This document shows positions 36,236 through 44,660 of a stretch of DNA of 64,000 bases, in pieces. The notes beneath the pieces are model-generated. The model did no database searches. It was not told the DNA's origin and saw only the letters and a list, made by a program, of their open reading frames with translations. The stretch is from Herbiconiux gentiana (lineage in GTDB: Bacteria; Actinomycetota; Actinomycetes; Actinomycetales; Microbacteriaceae), in NCBI RefSeq assembly GCF_024978135.1, contig NZ_JANTEZ010000002.1:372001-436000 (forward strand), in the 5' to 3' direction. Numbering within the stretch: the first letter of the stretch is position 1; every line of letters begins with the position of its first letter. The translations under genes and the position numbers were made by a program.

Positions 36236-37207
36236 GTGGCGGCCGTGGCGACTGAGGGCGGGACAGCGGACGGGTGGGTCGTGGAGGCGCTGCGGGCCGC
36301 GGGGTGCGTGTTCGCCGAGGAGGAGGCCGCCGTGGTGGTCGAGGCCGCCGGCGGGGATCGCCGGGAGCTCGAGCGGCTGGTGCGGGAGCGGGCCGCGGGG
36401 CGTCCGCTGGAGCAGCTCGTGGGGTGGGCGGCGTTCGCGGGGCTCCGGGTGGTCGTCGAGCCCGGGGTGTTCGTGCCCCGGCGCCGCACCGAGCTGCTCG
36501 TTCGCGAAGCGGTGGCGGATGCGCCCGACCGCGCCGTCGTGGTCGATCTCTGCTGCGGCTCGGGTGCCATCGGGGCGGCGATCGCGGCCTACGGTCAGGG
36601 GCGCATCCGTCTCACGACCGATGCCGACGGGGACGTCGCGTTCGAGGTCGTGCCGCAAGAACGATGGCCCGATGTGCGGCCGGTGCGATTCGGCGTGGTC
36701 ACCACCGATGATGACGGGGACGTCGCGTTCGAGGCCGTGTCGGAGGCCGACCACGACCGCGGTGCGGCCGGGGAACCGGGGCGCTTCGAGGTCGTCGCCG
36801 CCGACGTGGATCCGGCGGCCGTGCGGTGCGCCCGCCGCAACCTCGGGGCCGAGAGGGTGTTCGAGGGCGACCTGTTCCAGGCGCTGCCCGAAGGGCTGCG
36901 CGGGCGGGTGGACGTGCTGGTGGTCAACGCGCCCTACGTGCCGACCGCCGCCATCGCCACGATGCCCACCGAGGCGCGGCTGCACGAGGCCGGAGCCGCC
37001 CTCGACGGAGGCGGGGACGGGCTCGACGTGCAGCGGCGGATCGTCGCCGGAGCCGCCGCCTGGCTGCGCGATGGCGGCCGGCTGCTGATCGAGACCAGCG
37101 AGCGTCAGGCGCCGAGGACGGCCGCGCTGTTCGAGGCCGCCGGCTTCGCCCCCCGCATCGTGCGGGACGAGGCGCTGGACGCGACCGTCGTCGTCGGCCG
37201 GCGCTGA
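36236..37207 (+). CDS. HemK/PrmC-like N5-glutamine methyltransferase with an internal insertion
   Basis: SAM-dependent methyltransferase of 323 aa, resembling the second, non-PrmC HemK-like protein of actinobacteria. Motif I is VVDLCCGSGAIG, and the substrate motif is NAPY in place of NPPY. Between motif I and the acidic loop VVAADVDPAAVRCARRN there is an extra stretch of about 55 residues containing GDVAFE twice (TTDADGDVAFEVV and TTDDDGDVAFEAV), encoded by near-identical 24-base direct repeats 84 bases apart. Start GTG 36236 or GTG 36245. It begins 17 bases after the CWB2 gene. Release factor modification is possible but not shown. Confidence 0.85.
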   Translation: MAAVATEGGTADGWVVEALRAAGCVFAEEEAAVVVEAAGGDRRELERLVRERAAGRPLEQLVGWAAFAGLRVVVEPGVFVPRRRTELLVREAVADAPDRAVVVDLCCGSGAIGAAIAAYGQGRIRLTTDADGDVAFEVVPQERWPDVRPVRFGVVTTDDDGDVAFEAVSEADHDRGAAGEPGRFEVVAADVDPAAVRCARRNLGAERVFEGDLFQALPEGLRGRVDVLVVNAPYVPTAAIATMPTEARLHEAGAALDGGGDGLDVQRRIVAGAAAWLRDGGRLLIETSERQAPRTAALFEAAGFAPRIVRDEALDATVVVGRR

Positions 37208-37274
37208 CGCCGAGCCAGGCGCTCACGCCGAGTCAGGCGCTCACGCCGAGTCAGGCGCTCACGCCGAGCCGCGG
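37207..37274. repeat. 18 bp tandem repeat after the methyltransferase gene
   Basis: ACGCCGAGYCAGGCGCTC occurs three times in a row (37207-37224, 37225-37242, 37243-37260) followed by a partial copy from 37261. The first unit begins on the last base of the methyltransferase stop codon. It sits between that gene and the convergent 36-codon ORF. Confidence 0.9.
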
Positions 37275-37290
37275 GTCTGATGCCGGCGGG

Positions 37291-37401
37291 TCAGCCCTTG
37301 TAGGGCGCCCGAACCATGGCGATGAGGGCCGCGAGGCCCAGGACACCGGTGACCAGGCTGAGCAGCCCGATGAAACCGATCAGCAGATCTCCGACCACCA
37401 T
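37291..37401 (-). CDS. 36-residue hydrophobic membrane peptide
   Basis: A very short frame with ATG at 37401 and TGA at 37291. AGGAGG ends five bases before the ATG, a perfect Shine-Dalgarno. The peptide starts MVVGDLLIGFIGLLSLV, continues TGVLGLAALIAMV and ends RAPYKG: one long hydrophobic segment with a positive C-terminus, so N-out/C-in or a loosely inserted peptide. It stands alone in the 240 bp between the methyltransferase and the dehydrogenase. No family recognised; a regulatory micropeptide of a membrane complex is one possibility. Confidence 0.7.
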   Translation of the reverse strand: MVVGDLLIGFIGLLSLVTGVLGLAALIAMVRAPYKG

Positions 37402-37449
37402 GTGCGCCTCCTAGAACGTCCCTTCAAGCCTACCGCGCACCGCCGACGC

Positions 37450-38508
37450 TCAGGCCCAGGGGTCGACCAGCACCTTGCCGTCGAGCCGGCCCGCCACGAG
37501 CAGCTCCAGTTGCTCCGGCAGGCCCTCGAGCGGCACCACGCCGACGAGCAGCTCCGGCCCGACGACACCCTCGGCGAGGATGTCGAGGGCGGGCCGCAGA
37601 TCGGCATCGCAGACGTGGGCGAGGCTCGAGTCGATCGTCACCTCGCGGAACACCAGCGAGTGAACGTCGAGCTCCGGCTTCGCCTTGGGCAGTCCGACGG
37701 CGAGCACACGTCCGCCGTCGCGCACGAGGGCGACCGCGGTGGCGAGCTGACCCGGCGCTCCGCTCGCCTCGATCACGACGTCGGGCCGCTCGCCGCCGAG
37801 GGCGGCGGTGACCGCGGAGAGCAGCTCGGGGGCAGGGGCGGGCGCGACGACCGCCGCGGCCCCGAAGCGCAGCGCGCGCTCCTGCTTCGGGCCGGGGAAC
37901 TCGACGACCACCACGGTCGCGGAGATCAGGTGCTCGAGCCCTGCCAGCACGAACGACGCGATCGCTCCCCCGCCGATGATCACCACCCGGTCGCCGTCGC
38001 GGGCGCCCGAGCGGCGGGCGGCGTGGATGCCGACCGCGAGCGGCTGGGCGAGCGCGGCGTGGTCGAACGAGAGCCCGTCGGGGATGCGCGCCAGCGTCTT
38101 CGAGGGCACGGCGACGTACTCCGCCATCCCGCCGTCGGTGCTGAGCCCCAAGGTCCAGTACTGCGAGCACATGTTCGTGCGCCCCTCGAGGCAGCGGGCG
38201 CAGGATCCGCACCACACCCCGGCCCCGCTCGCGACGCGGTCGCCGGGCTGGAAGCCGCTGTCCGCATCCGCCTCGACGACCTCGCCGACGAACTCGTGAC
38301 CCGGGATCATCGGCCCGGTGTGGCCCGTGACGCGGTGCGCCGTCGCCACCGGGAAGACCTTGGGCCCGACCGCCCACTCGGTGGCGTCGGTGCCGCAGAG
38401 CCCCGAGCGCACGACCCGCAGCAGAACCTCGCCCGCCCGGCGCGTCGGCTCCGGCGCCGTGGTCGAGACCCGGATGTCGTGGTCGCCGTGGTAGATCGCG
38501 GCGCGCAT
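37450..38508 (-). CDS. Zinc-dependent medium-chain alcohol/polyol dehydrogenase
   Basis: MDR-family dehydrogenase of 352 aa. Catalytic-zinc ligands are seen in RSGLCGTD (Cys) and PGHEFVGEVVE (His, Glu), and the structural zinc lobe in SGAGVWCGSCARCLEGRTNMC with four Cys. The nucleotide motif is VIIGGGAIASFV. The set fits sorbitol, threonine or related polyol dehydrogenases. The ATG overlaps the ATPase-permease stop (ATGA), so it belongs to the sugar uptake operon and presumably oxidises the imported compound. Confidence 0.9.
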   Translation of the reverse strand: MRAAIYHGDHDIRVSTTAPEPTRRAGEVLLRVVRSGLCGTDATEWAVGPKVFPVATAHRVTGHTGPMIPGHEFVGEVVEADADSGFQPGDRVASGAGVWCGSCARCLEGRTNMCSQYWTLGLSTDGGMAEYVAVPSKTLARIPDGLSFDHAALAQPLAVGIHAARRSGARDGDRVVIIGGGAIASFVLAGLEHLISATVVVVEFPGPKQERALRFGAAAVVAPAPAPELLSAVTAALGGERPDVVIEASGAPGQLATAVALVRDGGRVLAVGLPKAKPELDVHSLVFREVTIDSSLAHVCDADLRPALDILAEGVVGPELLVGVVPLEGLPEQLELLVAGRLDGKVLVDPWA

Positions 38509-41015
38509 CAGACGAGCACCGCGCGACGGCGGCGGGCGACCGAGTAGAACACGGCGGCGATCAGGATGAGCACACCCTGGAAGATGTACTGCCACATCTG
38601 CGACAGCCCCAGGAAGGTGGTGGCGTTCAGCACCTGGATCAGCAGGATCGAGCCGAACAGGCTGCCGACGAAGGTGCCGCGGCCGCCGAGCAGCGAGGTG
38701 CCGCCGAGCACCACGGCGGTGATGCTCGAGAGCGTGTACGACACCCCCTGCGCCGGGTCGCCGACGCCGATCTGCGTCATCAGCACGATGGCCCCGAGGA
38801 ACGCGAGCACCGAGGTGGCGACGTAGGCGAAGATCACCGTGCGGTCGATGTTCACGCCGATCCGCCGCGCGGCCTCCTCGTTCGAGCCGGTGGCCCGCAG
38901 CCGCCAGCCCCAGCGGCGCTTGCGCAGTGCGAGCTCGAGCAGCACCGTGAACACGACGAGCACGATGAAGATGAGCGGCACCGGGCCGACGCGGGTGGTG
39001 ATCAGCGCGGTGAACGAGCCGGCGATGTAGCCGCCGGGCGAGTCGCGCAGCAGGAAGCTCAGCCCCTGCAAGGCGATGTACAGCGTCAGGGTGGCCGCGA
39101 TGGCCGTGAACTTGCCGAAGCGGATGAGCGACCCGTTCACGAGCCCGGTCGCCACCGCCAGCACGAACATCAGCAGGATGCCGAGGCCCATCACCCCGAA
39201 CGGCTGGCCGTCGTTGACGAAGAACGACCCGACCACCACCAGGAAGCCGGCGAGCGGGCCGACGGACAGATCGATGCCGCCGATCAGCAGCGAGATGGTC
39301 TGCCCGAGGGCGATGAAGCCGAGCGCGCTGACGAGCATCAGCACCGAGAAGATGTTGAAGTCGGAGAGGTAGCGCGCGTTCTGGCTGAAGATGAAGGCGC
39401 CGAGCACCGCGATCACGGCCACGAGCAGCGCCGAGGGCGCGTAGTCGCCCTGGATGAACCGGCGCAGCGGTGTCGAGCGAGCGACCTTCTCGGTGGCGAG
39501 CTGGGTGTTGGCGGTGTGCGCCGTGCTGGTCACGGCGGTCTGCACGATGCGGGTCTCGGTGATGTCGTCGCCGGCGAGCGTGCCGACCGCGTTGCCGCGC
39601 GACATCACGATCACCTGGTCGCAGAGGCCCTCGAGCTCCTTCGCGTCCGACGAGGCGACGACGACCGGGATGCCCGAGGCCGACACCTCGCGGAGGATGC
39701 GGTAGATCTCCAGCCTCGCTCCGACGTCGACGCCCTGGGTGGGCTCGTCGGCGATCACGATGGACGGTTCGGAGAGCAGCGCCCGGGCCATGACGACCTT
39801 CTGCTGGTTGCCGCCCGAGAGCGAGGAGACCACCGCATCCATCGACGACGCCTTCACGGCGAGCGAGTCGAGGGTCGAGCCGACGGTCGACACCTCCTCG
39901 CCGCGGTTCACGAGCGCCCAGCGCTTGAACCGCTTGAGGGCCGAGATGGCGGCGTTCTCGCGCACCGTCAAGGTCATCATCAGACCCTCGCGGTGCCGGT
40001 CGCTGGGCATGTAGGCGGTGCGGCCGAGCAGCTGAGAGGCCGACAGCTCGCGACCACCGACCGCGACCCGGCCGGTGAAGCCGTCGAGCCCCGCGAGCGC
40101 GCGGAGCAGCTCGCTCTGACCGTTGCCGACCACGCCGGCGATGCCCAGGATCTCACCGCGCTTGACCGCGGCCGAGACGTCGACGAAGCCGTCACCCGTC
40201 ATCCGGTCGAGCACGAGGTTGACCTCGTCGCTCTCGGTGGCCGTGTACTTCGGCGGGAAGGTCGACTCCATCTGGCGGCCGACGATCATCGTCAGCAGCT
40301 CGTCGTCGGTGACCTCGTCGACGCGGGCGATGCCGCGCAGCCGGCCGTCGCGCAGAACGGTCACCCGGTCGGCGAGCTGTCGCACCTCGGCCATGCGGTG
40401 CGTGATGTAGACCACGGCGGTGCCGCGGGCGACGGTCTCGCGCACCCGGGCGAAGAGCAGGTCGACCGAGTCCTGGCCGAGCGGGGCGGTGGGCTCGTCG
40501 AGCACCAGCACGCGCGGCTCGAGGGCCAGCGCCTTCGTGATCTCGAGCAGGTGCTTCTGCGCCACGCTGAGCGTCTCGACCCGGTCGCCGAGGTGAGCGG
40601 TGAGGCCCGACTCGCGGATGATCCGGGTCGCGTACTCCTCAATCGATCCCTTGCCCTCGAACACCGACGGGGGCAGCGCCACCCGCAGGTTCTCGAGGAT
40701 GGTCATGTCGGGCAGCACCGCGGGGTGCTGGTGCACGATGGCGATGCCGAGCTTGGCGGCGAGCGCCGGGCTGAGCCCGTCGATGTCCTCGCCGTTGACC
40801 CGGATGCGGCCGCCGTCGGGCTGCACCGTGCCGGAGGCGACGTTCATCAGCGTCGACTTGCCGGCGCCATTCTCCCCGAGGAGCGCGTGCACCTCACCCG
40901 GGAGCACCTCGAGCGAGACGTCGGTCAGCGCCGCGACGCCGGAGTACGACTTCGAGATGCCGGTCAGCGAGAGGACGGCGACGGTGGTGTCGACGTCGTG
41001 CAGTTGTGTGTCCAC
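38508..41015 (-). CDS. Sugar ABC transporter ATPase-permease fusion (RbsA-RbsC type)
   Basis: A single 835 aa protein joining two ABC ATPase domains (about 1-500) and a permease (about 515-835). NBD1 has GENGAGKSTL, a modified signature LSVAQ and Walker B LVLDEPTAPL; NBD2 has a degenerate Walker A GVVGNGQSEL, a proper signature LSGGNQQKV and IADEPTQG. The permease half has about eight helices with the GGIDLSVG and GGTSLLGGRGT motifs. RbsA and RbsC are normally separate proteins of about 500 and 320 aa. Located third in the operon, between the binding protein and the dehydrogenase. Confidence 0.92.
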   Translation of the reverse strand: MDTQLHDVDTTVAVLSLTGISKSYSGVAALTDVSLEVLPGEVHALLGENGAGKSTLMNVASGTVQPDGGRIRVNGEDIDGLSPALAAKLGIAIVHQHPAVLPDMTILENLRVALPPSVFEGKGSIEEYATRIIRESGLTAHLGDRVETLSVAQKHLLEITKALALEPRVLVLDEPTAPLGQDSVDLLFARVRETVARGTAVVYITHRMAEVRQLADRVTVLRDGRLRGIARVDEVTDDELLTMIVGRQMESTFPPKYTATESDEVNLVLDRMTGDGFVDVSAAVKRGEILGIAGVVGNGQSELLRALAGLDGFTGRVAVGGRELSASQLLGRTAYMPSDRHREGLMMTLTVRENAAISALKRFKRWALVNRGEEVSTVGSTLDSLAVKASSMDAVVSSLSGGNQQKVVMARALLSEPSIVIADEPTQGVDVGARLEIYRILREVSASGIPVVVASSDAKELEGLCDQVIVMSRGNAVGTLAGDDITETRIVQTAVTSTAHTANTQLATEKVARSTPLRRFIQGDYAPSALLVAVIAVLGAFIFSQNARYLSDFNIFSVLMLVSALGFIALGQTISLLIGGIDLSVGPLAGFLVVVGSFFVNDGQPFGVMGLGILLMFVLAVATGLVNGSLIRFGKFTAIAATLTLYIALQGLSFLLRDSPGGYIAGSFTALITTRVGPVPLIFIVLVVFTVLLELALRKRRWGWRLRATGSNEEAARRIGVNIDRTVIFAYVATSVLAFLGAIVLMTQIGVGDPAQGVSYTLSSITAVVLGGTSLLGGRGTFVGSLFGSILLIQVLNATTFLGLSQMWQYIFQGVLILIAAVFYSVARRRRAVLV

Positions 41016-41067
41016 GGGATGCCCTTGCGATCGTTGCGTGCGTGAAGCGGATGATGCGGCCGGAGGA

Positions 41068-41094
41068 GGCCGGGCCCCGGAGAGGGGCCCGGCC
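41068..41094 (-). terminator. Strong hairpin between binding-protein and ATPase genes
   Basis: GGCCGGGCCCC (41068-41078) pairs perfectly with GGGGCCCGGCC (41084-41094), five-base loop. Six bases after the binding-protein stop and 53 bases before the ATPase-permease gene. Likely protects or partly terminates the mRNA so that the binding protein is made in excess. Confidence 0.75.
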
Positions 41095-41100
41095 CACCGG

Positions 41101-42213
41101 CTACTTCAGGAGAGCGGCCTGGTCCTGGGGCGTCATCTCGGCGGAGAGGAAGATGTCGCCGGGCAGGTCGGCCTCGCACTCGACGGGGTTGGGCGTGCTC
41201 GTCACCGAGTCCTCGAACACCGGGGCGTCGAAGGTGGTGGTGTCGGGCAGCACGCCACCGGTCGCCTTGGCCACCGCGTACTGCACGGCGAGCCGCACGT
41301 TGTCGTTGCCGGTGGCGACCGTGGTCATCTTGAAGTCGGGGTTCGCGGCCTGGTTGTCCGTCCAGAAGCAGCCGAGCACGTTGCCGTCCGACGTCGCCAG
41401 GGCGGGGATGGAGCGACCGCTCTTGGTGAACTCGGGCAGCGCGCCGACGAGCGACGGGCCGAAGTCAGAGACGATCACGTCGATCTGCGGGTTCTTCGCG
41501 ATGGCGCTTGTCAGCACCTGCTGCGTGACCGCCGGGTCCCAGTTGGTGGGCTCGAAGGGCGTCTCGCCGATGAACTCGTACTCCCCGCCGGTGCCGAGCA
41601 CCGAGTTCATGCCGGTGAGCTCGTCCTCGCCCTGGCTGTTGCCCTTAGGGCCCGAGAGGAAGAGGATCTTGGCCCCGTCGGGGAAGTTGCTCTTGATCCA
41701 CTTGCCCCAGTTCTCGCCGTCGGTGGTGAAGTCGGCGCCGATCCAGGCGTCGTAGTCGACGCCGTCCTCACCGCCCGGGTTCACGCGGTAGGGCACCGTG
41801 ACGACGCCCGCCTGGTAGGCGCTGCGGAGGGCGGGCAGCATGGCCTCGCCCGCATCCGGGAACACGACCAGCGCGTTGACACCCTTGGCGACCATGCCCT
41901 GGATGTCGGCGATCGACTTCTGCGTGTCGCCTTGGCCGTCGGCGTACTCGTAGCCGGTGACGCTCGGGCACTTGGCGACCTCGTCGGCGCCGGCGGCGGT
42001 GGTGATCTTGCGCCAGCTGTTGCCGCCGAAGCCGTCGAGGAGACCGAGGGTGATCTCGTTCGGTCCGCACCAGTCGGGGGCGCCGGCGACCGGCGCACCC
42101 CCGGTGGCCGGGGTGTCGTTGGACGACGGGGCGCCCGAGCTGCACGCGGTCAGCATGAGGGCGAGAACGCCGACGCCCGCTGCGGTCAGGGCGATTCGTT
42201 TGCGGATGGCCAT
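41101..42213 (-). CDS. Sugar ABC transporter substrate-binding lipoprotein
   Basis: Periplasmic-binding-protein-fold lipoprotein of 370 aa (Peripla_BP_4, RbsB-like). Lipobox LTAC with C24. The first lobe shows ITLGLLDGFGGNSWRKITT and KSIADIQGMVAKGVNALVVFP, the second IDVIVSDFGPSLVGALPEF and SIPALATSDGNVLG, as in ribose- and simple-sugar-binding proteins. It delivers the sugar to the two-permease transporter. A strong hairpin follows the stop. The ligand is unknown; a pentose, polyol or autoinducer-like sugar are all possible. Confidence 0.93.
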   Translation of the reverse strand: MAIRKRIALTAAGVGVLALMLTACSSGAPSSNDTPATGGAPVAGAPDWCGPNEITLGLLDGFGGNSWRKITTAAGADEVAKCPSVTGYEYADGQGDTQKSIADIQGMVAKGVNALVVFPDAGEAMLPALRSAYQAGVVTVPYRVNPGGEDGVDYDAWIGADFTTDGENWGKWIKSNFPDGAKILFLSGPKGNSQGEDELTGMNSVLGTGGEYEFIGETPFEPTNWDPAVTQQVLTSAIAKNPQIDVIVSDFGPSLVGALPEFTKSGRSIPALATSDGNVLGCFWTDNQAANPDFKMTTVATGNDNVRLAVQYAVAKATGGVLPDTTTFDAPVFEDSVTSTPNPVECEADLPGDIFLSAEMTPQDQAALLK

Positions 42214-42311
42214 GGGATGGTTCCTCTCACTGTGCGCGGCGCCTCTGCCGCGGGTGACTCGGGGTGGGTACTGAGGGTGGGATGGTCGGGGTGGATGATC
42301 GGGGTCGGTGG

Positions 42312-43325
42312 TCAGGCGGCCGCGCCGACGCGCTGCCGGTGACCGAACCGGGCGCGCAGGGCGGCCCAGTCGATGGTGTAGAGCGCCACGCCGACGGCGA
42401 GCGCCGCGGCCTGGATGATCGAGCGCACCGCGAAGGGCACGCCCGCCGCCAGCACGAACTGGTCGAGCTGGCTGAGGAAGACCGCCGCCACGACGGTCGC
42501 GAGCGGGAAGCCGCGACCGCCGAGGAGGCTGGTCCCGCCGAGGACCACCACGGCCACGGCGGGAATCAGGTAGGCGTTCCCCTGGAACGCGGTGGGCTGT
42601 GCCGTGATGCCGGCGAGCAGGATGCCCGCGAGGCAGTACAGCAGCTGGGCCCAGACATAGGCGGCGGCCTGGTGCGTGCGCACCCGCAGGCCGGTGGCCC
42701 GGGCGGCCACGGGGTTGGCGCCGACAGCTTCGAAGCGCCGCCCGGCGACCGTCTTCTTGACCAGCAGGGTCACCAGCAGGAAGGCGGCGAGCGCGAAGAA
42801 CACCGAGTTCGGGATTCCGAAGCTGAGCCCCCCGGCGACGTCGCGGAGCAGGCGTGTGGTCGTGGTCGGGCTGCCGCCCGATATGCCGAGCACGACGGCG
42901 AACAGCAGCGCGTTGGTGCCGAGCGTCGCGATGATGGCGTTCAGGCCCAGCCGGCCGATCAGAAGGCCGTTCAGGATGCCCGCCACGACGGCGAGCCCGG
43001 CGGCGAGCAGCACGGCCGGCACGAGCAGCGAGTCGTCGCCGTTCGGGATGCGGCTGACGACCACGATGGACAGCGACACCGCACCCGGGATCGACAGGTC
43101 GATGCCACCCTGCTGCACCACGAGCATCTGCCCGAGGCCGACGCAAGAGAGCACGGCGGCGAAGGGGAGCATGCCGAGCACCGCGCCCTGCGAGACGCTC
43201 GACGGGGCGAACAGCGCGCTCACGACGAACAGCACGATGACCGCGATACCCACCGTGACGAGGCCCCGCGAGATCGACCAGCGCGAACTCGTCAGTGCGG
43301 GTTGCCGTCGCTCCGTTGCGCTCAT
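42312..43325 (-). CDS. Sugar ABC transporter permease (RbsC type)
   Basis: Membrane permease of 337 aa with about eight to nine helices. GGIDLSIPGAVSLS and VVVLGGTSLLGGRGFP are the conserved motifs. It is the first gene of the operon, ahead of the binding protein; its partner is the permease half of the fusion protein at 38508. The two would form a heterodimeric channel. A LacI-like operator lies 54 bases upstream. Confidence 0.93.
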   Translation of the reverse strand: MSATERRQPALTSSRWSISRGLVTVGIAVIVLFVVSALFAPSSVSQGAVLGMLPFAAVLSCVGLGQMLVVQQGGIDLSIPGAVSLSIVVVSRIPNGDDSLLVPAVLLAAGLAVVAGILNGLLIGRLGLNAIIATLGTNALLFAVVLGISGGSPTTTTRLLRDVAGGLSFGIPNSVFFALAAFLLVTLLVKKTVAGRRFEAVGANPVAARATGLRVRTHQAAAYVWAQLLYCLAGILLAGITAQPTAFQGNAYLIPAVAVVVLGGTSLLGGRGFPLATVVAAVFLSQLDQFVLAAGVPFAVRSIIQAAALAVGVALYTIDWAALRARFGHRQRVGAAA

Positions 43326-43378
43326 ACTGTCTCCCTGGTGGGTGGGCTTGCGAGGAGCCCCTCATCGGGCTCGTCGTT

Positions 43379-43396
43379 GAGTATAGCTTTACACTC
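43379..43396. promoter_or_regulatory. Candidate LacI-family operator of the sugar operon
   Basis: GTATAGCTTTAC at 43381-43392 is a 12 bp palindrome with one mismatched pair and the central AGCT seen in LacI-family sites; outer GAGT/ACTC bases at 43379-43396 extend it. It lies 54 bases before the permease ATG (minus strand) and 150 before the divergent reductase. No LacI-family gene is in the window. Confidence 0.4.
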
Positions 43397-43545
43397 GCTC
43401 CCGAGCGTTCACAACTGCTTTTGATAACTATTGGGCCACTCGGGCCGAATCGCGGCGATCTGGCGTATTGCGGGGCAGGAGCGGTGGTCGCCGCGTGAAG
43501 CAGAAGTGTACATTGACTCTGAACAAGCCGACGAAAGGGATGACG

Positions 43546-44625
43546 ATGTCAACTGCTGGAGCCGGGCGACGCGCCCTGGTGATCGGATCGACCGGGATCG
43601 CGGGGCAGGCGCTGTGCCGACTGCTGCTGGAGAAGGGCTTCGAGACCTTCGGGGTGTCGCGGTCGGCGACCGCGCCGGTGCCCGGGGTGCAGCCGATCGC
43701 GGCCGATCTCCTCGACGCCGAGGGGCTGTCCTCGGCCCTCGCCGAGGTGGACCCCGAGCTCGTCTTCATCACGGCCTGGATGCGCCAGCCGAGCGAGGCG
43801 CAGAACATCGAGGTCAACTCGGCCATCGTGCGAAACGTCATCGAGGCCACGACCGCGGGGGGTTCCGTGAAGCACGTCGCCCTGCTCACGGGCCTCAAGC
43901 ACTACCTCGGGCCGTTCGACAACTATGCGACCGGCGTCATGGCCGACACCCCCTTCGAGGAGGAGTCGGAGCGCCTCGACAGCCCCAACTTCTACTACGC
44001 GCAGGAGGACGAGCTGTTCGCCGGAGCGGCGACGCACGGCTACGGCTGGAGCGTGCACCGCGCCCACACCGTCTTCGGCTACGCCGTGGGCAACGCGATG
44101 AACATGGCGCTGACCCTCTCGGTCTACGCCACCATCTGCGCGCGCACCGGGGAGCCGTTCCGCTTCCCCGGCTCGGAGACCCAGTGGAACGGCGTGACCG
44201 ACGTGACCGACTCCGACCTGCTGGCCGAGCAGCTGCTCTGGGCGGCGACCGACCCGGCCGGGCGCGACCAGGCCTTCAACATCGCCAACGGCGACGTGTT
44301 CCGCTGGCGCACCCTGTGGCCGCGCATCGCCGAGCACTTCGGTGTGAGCTGGGAGGGCTTCGACACCGCGCCCGCGCCGCTCGAGAACCGCATGGGCCAC
44401 GCCGACGAGGTCTGGCGGGAGATCGCCGCCGAGCACGGTCTCGCCGAGGCCGACGTGTCACGGCTGGCGAGCTGGTGGCACACCGACGGCGACCTCGGTC
44501 GCAACCTCGAGTGCTTCACGAGCATGAACAAGAGCCGCGAGGCGGGCTTCCTCGGCTTCCGCACGACGCCGGCGAGCTTCTTCGACAAGGTGGAGCGCTA
44601 CCGGGCGGCCCGCATCCTCCCCTAG
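43546..44625 (+). CDS. PRISE-type SDR reductase (5-beta-reductase/iridoid-synthase-like)
   Basis: Extended short-chain reductase of 359 aa. Rossmann motif VIGSTGIAGQALCRLL near the start; GLKHYLGP and the following NFYYAQED match the PRISE family, in which the SDR Tyr-Lys pair is rearranged. FNIANGDVFRW and the C-terminal LASWWHTDGDLGRN are also family segments. AAAGG lies eight bases before ATG 43546; an in-frame ATG at 43540 is less well placed. Divergent from the sugar operon across a shared promoter region, so it may act on the same compound or its aldehyde/enone. Confidence 0.88.
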   Translation: MSTAGAGRRALVIGSTGIAGQALCRLLLEKGFETFGVSRSATAPVPGVQPIAADLLDAEGLSSALAEVDPELVFITAWMRQPSEAQNIEVNSAIVRNVIEATTAGGSVKHVALLTGLKHYLGPFDNYATGVMADTPFEEESERLDSPNFYYAQEDELFAGAATHGYGWSVHRAHTVFGYAVGNAMNMALTLSVYATICARTGEPFRFPGSETQWNGVTDVTDSDLLAEQLLWAATDPAGRDQAFNIANGDVFRWRTLWPRIAEHFGVSWEGFDTAPAPLENRMGHADEVWREIAAEHGLAEADVSRLASWWHTDGDLGRNLECFTSMNKSREAGFLGFRTTPASFFDKVERYRAARILP

Positions 44626-44660
44626 CGGGGGCGTGCGGGCGCTGGCAAGGGCGACGGGAC

